A stretch of 25,000 nt of DNA from Symbiodinium natans (lineage: Eukaryota > Sar > Dinophyceae > Suessiales > Symbiodiniaceae): assembly GCA_905221605.1 (NCBI GenBank), contig CAJNDS010000436.1, forward strand, positions 1-25,000. The letters are read 5' to 3'. A model generated the notes under the pieces. It had not been told where the DNA came from. It worked only from the letters and a program-made list of their open reading frames with translations, and did no database searches. Positions 17,143 through 24,411 of the stretch are shown here, piece after piece. The first letter of the stretch is position 1; each line of letters opens with the position of its first letter. The position numbers and the translations under genes were made by a program.

Positions 17143-18804
17143 ATGGAATATCCAGACAGCTTCGCGGGCCTTGCCGAAGCGCTTGTTGATTCAGGTGTGG
17201 ATCCCGAGATGCTGATGTGGCTGGAGTCCCTCGATGTAGACAACATTAGTGCAGCGGCACACGCGCTTGAAGCCGGTCGACTGCCGCCCGAGCTGTCTGG
17301 TTCAGTGCAAGCGTTGCTAACATTTGCCTTGGGACCCGATGTGGTCAAGCGTGGTGAAAAGAGCATGAGCGAGGCGCCGCCCGCAAAGTTGAGAAGAACC
17401 GATCTTCCTGTAGCCAAGCCAACTGCAGCAGGCTCTTTGGCCAAGGCGTTAGAGTCGGCAAGGCCCTCAGCGCGAGAGGCTACGCTCGCTAGCTTCAAGC
17501 GTGATGTGTGGGCGCCCAGCAACCAGAAACCGCAGGCCTCTCGGTGGCGGACTTGGTCAAAGGTGTGTGACGCCTGGGGAATTCCGGCTTTGCCGCTATC
17601 GCGGGACGGAATCGAAAAGGTGGCGGCCTCCTTCAAGGCAGGAGGGTATAGATCAGCGCGCCAGTACTTTGCCAGGGCTCGCAGAGAGCATGTGCTTCAG
17701 ATGAAAGCAGAAGTGCCGCCAGATGTGCTGCTGTGCATGAGAGATGCTCTTCGTTCTCTTGAGCGTGGAATAGGTGGTCCTGCGCTTAAGGACGCATTCC
17801 GTTTTGAAGAGGTGGTGCTGCCCAGCCCCTTCGAGGAAATTCCGAGTACCCGTCGACAGGCCGTGTGCATGTTAGTGCTGGGATGCTGGTTCCTGCTTAG
17901 AGAGATCGAGATCGCAGCGTTGCAGAGCAAGCACTTGACTGTTGATTGCGAGCGCATGGAGGTGACCCTCACACTAGCAGCAAGTAAGTGTGACCAGCAA
18001 GGCAACCTTGTTTTGCGAAAACATGGATGTTATTGCGACCACGTTCCTGCAAGAATGTGCCCGTACCACAATGCTGTGGCTTTCGAGAAGATTCGCCCGA
18101 AGAATTTGGAAGCTCCGCTTTTTCTCAGCTCTCGCGGTCATGAGTTGTCTAAACATGAGACCATCCAGTTGATCCGCAGAACACTGTCGGCGTCGCCATT
18201 TGCTATGAAGCGTGCAGGTGCTCAGGGCCAGGCGATGCTTGAGCGTTTCAATGGCCACGTCCTTCGAGTTTCGGGTGCACAGTTTTTGGCCAGACGCCTC
18301 GTGCCTCTGCCTACCATCATGTTGTTGGGGCGGTGGGGCAGCCGCAGTGTCGAGAGATACGTGCAGGAGGCAGCCCTGGAGACATTCTCCTTGGATCAGA
18401 TCTTTGACCCCTCGGTGCATGTCGCCGAGCCAGCGAAGAAGAAGCGGGATCAGTTGAACTGCGAGGCTGTTGGAGACTCTCTGGCAGCTCTGACTGAGAA
18501 GCTCGAAATCTTGGCAGCTCGCGTGGAAGCATTGCAAGAGAGGCCGCCGCTCGTGGTGGGCAAGAAAGCCCATGCGCGAGACCCTCATGAACTCGACAAG
18601 CTGCCAGTCACATGGAGGACAAGGTGTGGCCTGTGGCAGTATGGTTGTGCTGCGTTCACGAGAGCGAGCGAAGCCCCTGTGGCCACACGCTGTCGCCGCT
18701 GCTTTCCAGAATGTGCCGAGGATGGTGAGATTGACAGCAACCGAGAAGAGTCAGGCTCCAACACTTCGTCAGACTCGAGCTCGTCAGACTCAGAGACAGA
18801 CTGA
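17143..18804 (+). CDS. Tyrosine recombinase (integrase) of element 2
   Basis: 553 residues from an ATG in good context (GAGAGCCATGG). It cuts and rejoins DNA to integrate the circular copy of the element. The catalytic set is complete: Arg 253 (FLLREIEI), H372-V-L-R375 (NGHVLRVSGAQF), Trp 398 (LLGRWGSRS) and the nucleophile Tyr 406 (VERYVQEA). Residues 1-110 are a helical leader, and 110-230 a core-binding domain (ASRWRTWSKVCDAWG). A heptad-like helix lies near 445-465. A Cys-rich patch (CRRCFPEC) and an acidic Ser/Asp tail (SSDSSSSDSETD) end the protein and may bind partners or nucleic acid. It is the first gene of the element and is separated by 360 bp from the Gag-like gene. No break is seen. 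It is a retroelement recombinase rather than a host site-specific recombinase, given the flanking repeats. Confidence 0.93.
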   Translation: MEYPDSFAGLAEALVDSGVDPEMLMWLESLDVDNISAAAHALEAGRLPPELSGSVQALLTFALGPDVVKRGEKSMSEAPPAKLRRTDLPVAKPTAAGSLAKALESARPSAREATLASFKRDVWAPSNQKPQASRWRTWSKVCDAWGIPALPLSRDGIEKVAASFKAGGYRSARQYFARARREHVLQMKAEVPPDVLLCMRDALRSLERGIGGPALKDAFRFEEVVLPSPFEEIPSTRRQAVCMLVLGCWFLLREIEIAALQSKHLTVDCERMEVTLTLAASKCDQQGNLVLRKHGCYCDHVPARMCPYHNAVAFEKIRPKNLEAPLFLSSRGHELSKHETIQLIRRTLSASPFAMKRAGAQGQAMLERFNGHVLRVSGAQFLARRLVPLPTIMLLGRWGSRSVERYVQEAALETFSLDQIFDPSVHVAEPAKKKRDQLNCEAVGDSLAALTEKLEILAARVEALQERPPLVVGKKAHARDPHELDKLPVTWRTRCGLWQYGCAAFTRASEAPVATRCRRCFPECAEDGEIDSNREESGSNTSSDSSSSDSETD

Positions 18805-19163
18805 GATAGTGCGAATAACTTGTACATTGTGTTGAGATGTATTGCGCCGCACGCGCGCTTGCGCCGCACGTGCGCCAGCGCCGCACGAGCGCTGTGGGGA
18901 ATGAGAACTTATTTGTATCTTATTGCGCCGCACGTGCGCAGCGAGTGTGCGGATTGGGGACAGCAGAAAGGGTGTCGTGAAGTGCTGCTTCCAGCCGAGC
19001 ACGATCATGGTCATGGTGTGGACAGGAACCAGTGGTTGTTGTAGCTCCGGATACCTTGATTTGCTTTACATTTTGCCAGCGCTTTGCTTGAAGGATCCGT
19101 TTCTGTAGCGTTGTGCCCCAGCAGTGTTTCCGTTCCGCTGAATTTTGTGTAAAGTCACAGGCG
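18805..19163 (+). promoter_or_regulatory. Spacer with repeated GCGCCGCAC motif, between YR and Gag
   Basis: GCGCCGCACG occurs at about 18843, 18860 and 18928, with a looser copy at 18877. A longer unit, AACTT...TATTGCGCCGCACG-GCGC, is present twice (18816-18856 and 18906-18942). GCGC-rich arms can fold with each other. The position between two genes suggests an internal promoter, a processing site or an acceptor for the downstream mRNA; this is inference. Confidence 0.45.
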
Positions 19164-20387
19164 ATGGCGGTCGTGCATGCGTCCTTCCAACAAGCGATGG
19201 AGCAAGCGGGCATCCCTAGTGACATCCAGAAGTACATTGTCAGCCGCGACATTACATCAGTTGAGGTGATGGCGTCCATAGCCTTCAAGGTGGAGGAGGT
19301 GGACGAAATTTTGGCAAAGCCGCTCGAGTCGGAGTTTGAGCTCCCAGGTGGGGAAAAGATTCTGCTGTCAAAGCTTGAGTTCCCCATTGCGAAGGCCAAG
19401 CTTCGATACTTGTGGCGCAAATGCTTCAAGGATTGCAGCCTTGGCGAAGCACCAACGGCGCCGACACTGCCGGCATCCACACCAGCGGCTTCGGTGACTA
19501 AGTCTTCGTCCAAAGAGCTTCCCAGTGGTTACTGGCAGCAGCAAGTCGCAAAGTTTGAAGCTGTCAAGATCGGAGACGAGACCCGAAAGTTTCCGCAAGA
19601 GAAGCTGATCGGTGCAGAGACAGTAGTTGCTCGCGTGGTGCACGAGATGCGCGCAGAGAGTCACACAGCTATTGGGCTTCACGAGGTGGTCCAGGCTCGT
19701 TACTTTGAATCGTCCGGGAACCCCAACCCCCTATGCGTTGCGAAGAAGAAGCAGAAGGCCCAGGGTGCGATTTTGACCCTCAACTCTGACTATCAGATTG
19801 AGACCGAAGCAGATGCCCCGTGGCACCCGAAAAGCGTGCTCTCGTTCGTGGACTGCTTGGACTCCATTCGTGTCCTGATGATCTTTGTTGAAATGGGTAG
19901 CGAGTCGGCTGTCTCGAAGTACATTGATTGGTTTGAGAAGCAAGTGCGGTCAAGGACAAGCAAACTGGAGCAGTTGAGGTTGTACTGGGAAGCATGTGCG
20001 TGGCGGATTGCTCTTGCTTTGAGGTCCAAGAGAACTTTCAAGTCGATCACGGAAGAGATCATCCTGGACAACCAAGCGCTCCAGGACGCTGTCTCCAGGG
20101 ACGTCGTGATCTTAGACCGTGCTGGGCGTCAACGATTCCGCTATGACCAGCAGGACGTCGACCGCAACGGCAAAGGGAAAGGCAAGACTAAGACGAAGAC
20201 TCGCGGTGGCAAGGGTTATTGGGACGATCGCCGATGGGAGCGACGGAATGATAGCTGGCGGCCGGGCCCCTACGCCTCCAACTACCAGACCCCATCGTGG
20301 TCTTCGTGGCACGGTTCCTCGTGGTCATCCTGGCAGCAGAAGAGCCACCAGTACGGGCAGGAGGACAAGAACTCGCAAAGGGAGTAG
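19164..20387 (+). CDS. Gag-like nucleocapsid protein of element 2
   Basis: 407 residues from the first in-frame ATG (19164); the open frame extends upstream to 19113 with no ATG. Residues 1-100 are helical and acidic (FQQAMEQAGIPSDIQKYIVS). The middle (about 120-310) is helical (SVLSFVDCLDSIRVLMIF, VSKYIDWFEKQVRSR). The C-terminal 80 residues are Lys/Gly-, Trp/Ser- and Tyr-rich (GKGKGKTKTKTRGGKGYWDDRR), as in RNA-binding nucleocapsid tails. No zinc knuckle is present. The Gag call rests on position, size and the basic tail, not on a recognised motif. It ends in a single TAG; the same frame then stays open into the methyltransferase polyprotein. It presumably packages element RNA. Confidence 0.7.
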   Translation: MAVVHASFQQAMEQAGIPSDIQKYIVSRDITSVEVMASIAFKVEEVDEILAKPLESEFELPGGEKILLSKLEFPIAKAKLRYLWRKCFKDCSLGEAPTAPTLPASTPAASVTKSSSKELPSGYWQQQVAKFEAVKIGDETRKFPQEKLIGAETVVARVVHEMRAESHTAIGLHEVVQARYFESSGNPNPLCVAKKKQKAQGAILTLNSDYQIETEADAPWHPKSVLSFVDCLDSIRVLMIFVEMGSESAVSKYIDWFEKQVRSRTSKLEQLRLYWEACAWRIALALRSKRTFKSITEEIILDNQALQDAVSRDVVILDRAGRQRFRYDQQDVDRNGKGKGKTKTKTRGGKGYWDDRRWERRNDSWRPGPYASNYQTPSWSSWHGSSWSSWQQKSHQYGQEDKNSQRE

Positions 20388-20456
20388 GGACAGCGCGGGC
20401 CGTTCGACAAAGATGTTGAATCGGACGGACCCGACACCGATGCCAGCTTATCAACA
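20385..20456 (+). promoter_or_regulatory. Candidate stop-codon readthrough signal (TAG, spacer, pseudoknot)
   Basis: TAG at 20385-20387 is followed by GGACAGCG (8 nt). A stem of 12 bp follows, 20396-20407 with 20421-20433 (one bulged A at 20429, one G-U pair). The 13-nt loop contains TGTTGA (20414-20419), which is exactly complementary to TCAACA at 20451-20456. That gives an H-type pseudoknot with a 17-nt loop 3. The frame upstream and downstream of the TAG is identical. This is the arrangement used for gag-pol readthrough in gammaretroviruses (UAG-GGA, 8-nt spacer, pseudoknot). Confidence 0.7.
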
Positions 20457-22805
20457 GTCAGATTAGTTCCGGCTGTCGATGTGCAGCCGACCGGGCATGG
20501 GCACAAGCGGAAGCAAGAGGATCCGCGAGGACCCCTCCCTCGAAAATTCCGCAGTTGCATGCCACGCGAGACTGAGTCCGTCGACGCAATACTGTTGAGC
20601 TTTTTCGATGGCATTGGCACGGCTGCGTTGGTTTTCCAGCAGATCCTTGAGGAGAAATCCTGGAAGGGGCACATGATATTGTGGGAGTCTGACGAGGACC
20701 TAGCAGCGTTGACAAAGGAGCACTTTCCGAAGGCAGATCACAGGGGTGATGTTGACAACGAGCGTGTTGCGGATCTGATTGAGCGCTTGGACGCTATCGA
20801 CCCGGGACGCAAGGCTACTGTCATCATCGCGGGCGGTCCTCCCTGCCATGATTATAGTAGGATTCGTTCTTCCGCTCCAGGTGCTCAGGGTTTGGAAGGC
20901 TCGAAATTCGTTCGCTTTGCCGAGCTGGTCAAAGAGCTGGAGAGGAGTTGGGGAAGGCCCCAAGCAGTGTTGATCGTTGAAAATGTCCTCCCGCAGAACA
21001 AGGCCGACATCAGGGCATTCGAGAAGGCTTTGGCCGCGCAGGCAGTGATGCACGACTCTAGCGACTTCGGGATCATTTCGCGACCAAGAGTGTGGTGGAC
21101 ACGCGTTCCGTGGCAGCAAGTCAGTCATCGCTCTGATTGCCCTGCCAAACTGCGTTGGTCAACGCACCAGGGAGTTCCTCGCGTCACCTTTGCAGTCCAT
21201 CCGGACAAGATTGATGATTTCGACTTGGGGGGCCTGAAGTGGCCTAGCGTCTTGCTGGACCGCGTTGGTGTGTTGCCTTGTTTGACAACGCCGTCCGAGA
21301 GCCCAGAAGGTCGGCCTGCGCCGCGAAGCAGCAAAGGCAAGGTCGATAGCCAAACTCAGGCACGTTGGCTACAAGACAATCGCAGTTATGCTCCCTGGCA
21401 TTACCAGGATAAAAACATGTTCACGGACAAGTCGGGTGCCTTTCGTCTAGCCACAGCGGAAGTGAAGGAGCAGTTGCACCATCTTCCGTGCGGTTGGACA
21501 AGAAAGCTGCGCGACAAGGCCCGCCACCGCGCACTTGCGAACGGCTGGCATCTGCGAGCGGCCAAGTTGTTCTTTCTCTTCGGCTTGTTGTCAACCGAGG
21601 CTGGGGCATTGCGTCCACAACCAAACCCATTGGGATGCGATGCCATTGAGTGCATGGTGCGTATTTGGGAGTCGGCGCCGCTCCTCAACGGTCCAGGTGT
21701 TCCTACGTTGGCTGATGCGGATGATCTCTCTGACATCGTTGACCCGTATGAGCATTGGGCAGCTTCTCAGCAGTGTCGGCATTCAGCGCAGCAGGATCCG
21801 CGAATCGAGCCAGGGCTTCTGCAATGGCTCCCTGTGTGGCGACACTTCCGCAACGTGTTGCCTGAGATGCGACGGGCAGTGACCCGGGCCGTGGAAGAGC
21901 TTGTTGCGGACCGGGAGGAAGAGACAGCGGCGTGGTTCCGACAGTGTCCTCCGCACATTCAGAAGGCATATTACTCTCAGTCAGGTAGGGCTTCTGTGCA
22001 AGTGCCAGTGATTCGGGAACTTGCTAAGCGCCTTGGTTGGAAAGACATGACTATCTTCGAAGAAATGGAGCGCGGCTTCCCCATGTTGGGCATGATTAGC
22101 TCGGGACTTGGTTGGAGGCTGCGTCATGACGGGCGCTATGATAACCCGGTGCCAGTCAAGGATTTCTTCCAGGAGAACTTTGCCTTCGTAACCTCCCGCT
22201 TACGAAGGGCACGCGTCGACAAGGACTGGGAGGCCATGGCCGACGAGATCGCAGCGGATGTGAAGTGCGGTCGCATGGAGGGGCCATTTGCCATGCCTGA
22301 GTGTTGGGGCGTTAAGGGTGTCGCCTTGTCAAAGTACGAGCACACAGCAGCCTTGCTTTCTGGTCCTCACGAGCATGTCCCCTGTTGCTTTGCGTTTGCC
22401 GTGCATCAGATTGGTTCGGATGGGCAGCCCAAAGTGCGCCGAGCCGAAGATTGGCGTAGCTCGGGGGCGAATGCGACCGTGGGGGTGCCGGATTCACCGG
22501 CGTACCATGATGTCACCGCGTTTGTGGAGCTGGCCAGAGCGATCAGGAAGAATAACATCTGCTGGAGATGGCGCAGTGCAGCTGTGGGGTGTGGACCACG
22601 AGGCGGCGTACAGACAGTTTCCAGTAAGCGAGCCGAATCACACGTGGGTCATCCTTTCTACACCTTCGGGCCCAACTCTGTGGAGGCACAATGTGCTTAT
22701 GTTTGGGAGCACAGCGTCAGTGTGGAGCTACTGCAGAATAGCGGACTTGCTGGCGTGGCTATCAAGGGCTCTGCTATTGGTGCCACTCTTGCATTTCGTG
22801 GATGA
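20388..22805 (+). CDS. C5 cytosine DNA methyltransferase fused to the reverse transcriptase N-terminus
   Basis: An open frame continuous with Gag after its TAG; the first ATG is 20559 and residues are numbered from it. A complete C5-methyltransferase follows. Motif I is FFDGIGTA (15-22); motif IV is GGPPCHDYS with catalytic Cys 96; motif VI is ENV (141-143); motif VIII is SRPRVWW (174-180). Near 290-345 come motif IX (RLATAEVKEQLHHLPCGW) and motif X (LANGWHLRAAKLF). The FDGIGT and PPCHDYS forms recall the DNMT3-like group. After ~200 residues of unknown function the reverse transcriptase fingers begin (MEGPFAMPECWGVKG, KVRRAEDWRSSGAN). True coding leaves this frame at about 22560-22590; the remainder to 22805 is out of frame. 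It should methylate cytosines, perhaps in element DNA. DIRS-like elements usually carry an adenine-type methyltransferase, so the C5 type is notable. Confidence 0.92.
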   Translation, partial: GQRGPFDKDVESDGPDTDASLSTVRLVPAVDVQPTGHGHKRKQEDPRGPLPRKFRSCMPRETESVDAILLSFFDGIGTAALVFQQILEEKSWKGHMILWESDEDLAALTKEHFPKADHRGDVDNERVADLIERLDAIDPGRKATVIIAGGPPCHDYSRIRSSAPGAQGLEGSKFVRFAELVKELERSWGRPQAVLIVENVLPQNKADIRAFEKALAAQAVMHDSSDFGIISRPRVWWTRVPWQQVSHRSDCPAKLRWSTHQGVPRVTFAVHPDKIDDFDLGGLKWPSVLLDRVGVLPCLTTPSESPEGRPAPRSSKGKVDSQTQARWLQDNRSYAPWHYQDKNMFTDKSGAFRLATAEVKEQLHHLPCGWTRKLRDKARHRALANGWHLRAAKLFFLFGLLSTEAGALRPQPNPLGCDAIECMVRIWESAPLLNGPGVPTLADADDLSDIVDPYEHWAASQQCRHSAQQDPRIEPGLLQWLPVWRHFRNVLPEMRRAVTRAVEELVADREEETAAWFRQCPPHIQKAYYSQSGRASVQVPVIRELAKRLGWKDMTIFEEMERGFPMLGMISSGLGWRLRHDGRYDNPVPVKDFFQENFAFVTSRLRRARVDKDWEAMADEIAADVKCGRMEGPFAMPECWGVKGVALSKYEHTAALLSGPHEHVPCCFAFAVHQIGSDGQPKVRRAEDWRSSGANATVGVPDSPAYHDVTAFVELARAIRKNNICWRWRSAAVGCGPRGGVQTVSSKRAESHVGHPFYTFGPNSVEAQCAYVWEHSVSVELLQNSGLAGVAIKGSAIGATLAFRG

Positions 22806-23844
22806 TTTTGGATCCGACGAGCCGGCTGACACGGTCATGTCGGCCTATGAGGAGACGCTTGCAACTTGTCGAGCGCTGGGCTTCAAGTTCAAAGAGGCCA
22901 AGGCCCAGCCGCCTGCAAAACGGCATAAGCTCCTCGGCGTTTCAGCTGCTTTCGAAAACGACAGGGCTGTGATCGAATGTGCCGATGACCGGAGACAACG
23001 GCTGGACTCGATGTTGCTCCAGATCCTCCTCGAGGACCAGCTCAAGCCTCGCGAGGCCTCTGCCATAGCGGGAAAGCTTCAGTTCATTGCGCAGTCCATG
23101 TTTGGCAAAGCGAGCATGGCAGCGATTCGTCCATTCCACCAGAGAGCTCAGGCGTCTGCTTTCAGAACCCAGCAGCAAGGTTGGAAATTAAACTCGGCAC
23201 TAAGGTCAGCGATTGCATACCTCAGGTATCGGTTAGCGCACGGTGAGCCGCGGATCGTCCAGTTTGATGTGCGGCATAGATCGGTGATCTACGCGGATGC
23301 CTTCTTCAACCTCCATGGCAAGAGCTACAAAGTGTCGGAGGCTGACAACATCCCAGACTGGGGACGGGAGAGCCCGGCTTCCTTCTTGAACGGCGTGGGC
23401 TTCGTTGTTTGTCTTGGTGATGTGACCCTTTACGCGTATGGCATCGTCCCCTATTGGTTTGTAAGATACTTCACGAGTCGGCGAGCCTTTATCTATATGT
23501 TGGAAATTTTGGGACAAGTGTTGCCGCTCATCGCCTTAGAGTCGCGACTGCACCGGCACTGCGTGTTGTTCGTGGACAATGAGCCAGCAAAGCAGGCTCT
23601 CATGAAAGGCTACGGGAAAGACGATTGCATCAACCGGCTTGTGCAGACCGCGTGGGTCTTCATCGAGAAGAAGAAACTCCAGCCCGAGTGGCAACGAGTG
23701 TGCAGCTCTGCAAATGTTTCCGACTCCGTCAGCAGAGGCAACTTTGACTTGGCGGAAAGCATGGGTTGGAAGCGCTTCCACTTCAACTGGGAGGAGACGT
23801 TGCAGCAGCTGTTGGATGAGTGTCTGCAGGGCCCGCTGAGATAG
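22560..23844 (+). CDS. Reverse transcriptase palm and RNase H of element 2
   Basis: Frame 1, +1 relative to the methyltransferase frame. Coding is convincing from about QLWGVDHEAAYRQF; an ATG at 22288 in this frame precedes out-of-frame sequence and is unlikely to be used. Motif A Asp is codon 22594-22596, followed by AYRQF. FGSTASVWSY precedes motif C FVDDF, with the Asp pair at 22801-22806. The thumb region includes AIAGKLQFIAQSMFGKA. RNase H has its four acidic residues in order: YADAF (23296), LEIL (23503), FVDNEP (23575) and SDSVSRG (23722). The protein ends 49 bp before B1. The four RNase H acids and both palm motifs are intact, so the enzyme looks functional if the frame break is bypassed. 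It makes DNA from element RNA and removes the RNA strand. Confidence 0.93.
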
Positions 23845-23893
23845 TGAGGGGGCTTGTAGGTGCGAGAAGATGGGTCGCAGGCGTCGCACCTTT
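23845..23893 (+). other. Inverted repeat after the polyprotein stop
   Basis: AGGTGCGA (23858-23865) and TCGCACCT (23884-23891) are perfect 8-bp arms around an 18-nt loop, just before B1. It may be a 3'-end or priming structure of the element RNA; this is inference. Confidence 0.55.
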
Positions 23894-24076
23894 GGTAGCA
23901 GGATCTGACTGCGCCCGATCGGGTTGCGCAAGATCAAGACCTGCCGCCGCCTGCCGATGTCCCGCCAAAAGAGGGCGTCTGTCGCGCAGGGTTGTATGTA
24001 GGGTGCGACTGATTGCGAGTGTGTTGCGTCACTGTGCAGTTGTGAGTTGTTGCGAGTGCTTCGCGCGAGTATGTCT
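23894..24076 (+). repeat. Split direct repeat B1
   Basis: 183 bp from GGTAGCAGGATC to GAGTATGTCT, identical to B2 at every base. It contains the palindrome CCCGATCGGG flanked by GCG and CGC. The last two bases, CT, are also the first two of A2. Confidence 0.97.
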
Positions 24077-24202
24077 CGCAGTGCAGGAGTGCCCGCAGTG
24101 CACGTAGTGACATGTTACGAGCGCTTGCACCTTTGCGAGTTTGGTTCGAAGCTCGTCGTAGAGAGCTCGTAGCAGCTGCAAACTCTTTGCAAGTTTGTCG
24201 GA
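24075..24202 (+). repeat. Split direct repeat A2
   Basis: 128 bp, one mismatch to A1. The B1/A2 joint (GTATGTCTCGCAG) has the sequence expected of the closed circular form of the element. Confidence 0.97.
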
Positions 24203-24228
24203 CCCGCCCACTCCGCCCAAATCGGTGG
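24203..24228 (+). other. A2-B2 linker
   Basis: 26 bp not present beside A1 or B1. Its CCCACTCCGCCCAAATC core is conserved in the diverged modules at 2775 and 13573, so it is probably functional rather than filler. Confidence 0.7.
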
Positions 24229-24411
24229 GGTAGCAGGATCTGACTGCGCCCGATCGGGTTGCGCAAGATCAAGACCTGCCGCCGCCTGCCGATGTCCCGC
24301 CAAAAGAGGGCGTCTGTCGCGCAGGGTTGTATGTAGGGTGCGACTGATTGCGAGTGTGTTGCGTCACTGTGCAGTTGTGAGTTGTTGCGAGTGCTTCGCG
24401 CGAGTATGTCT
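24229..24411 (+). repeat. Split direct repeat B2, right end of element 2
   Basis: Identical to B1 over 183 bp. It ends at CT, after which element 1 coding sequence resumes with GGAAGTTCCAC. Confidence 0.97.

Larger units (their letters stand above)
16607..24411 (+). mobile_element. Element 2: YR retroelement with split direct repeats and a C5 methyltransferase
   Basis: Boundaries come from repeats and from the interrupted host frame. A1 (16607-16734) recurs as A2 (24075-24202), and B1 (23894-24076) recurs as B2 (24229-24411), giving A1-genes-B1-A2-B2. This split-direct-repeat plan is known from PAT, Ngaro and Kangaroo retroelements. The B1/A2 joint is what a circle made from the element would carry, with CT at the crossover; the target also has CT. 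Excision leaves GGATTGGCTGGAAG with no target duplication and removes 7803 bp, a multiple of three. Genes: YR, Gag-like, methyltransferase-reverse transcriptase-RNase H, all on +. Near-identical repeats mean recent insertion. Confidence 0.94.

Noticed and set aside
19113-19163. Earlier GTG start for the Gag-like protein
   Set aside because: A nuclear gene is expected to use ATG; the first one is at 19164 and the added residues have no feature.
20437-20441. Alternative pseudoknot pairing of 20420-20424 with 20437-20441
   Set aside because: It would leave only 3 nt to cross the long stem and competes with stem pairs; the 20414-20419/20451-20456 pairing is better.
22596-22805. C-terminus of the methyltransferase frame after the shift
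   Set aside because: The RT palm is clearly encoded in the overlapping +1 frame over the same bases.
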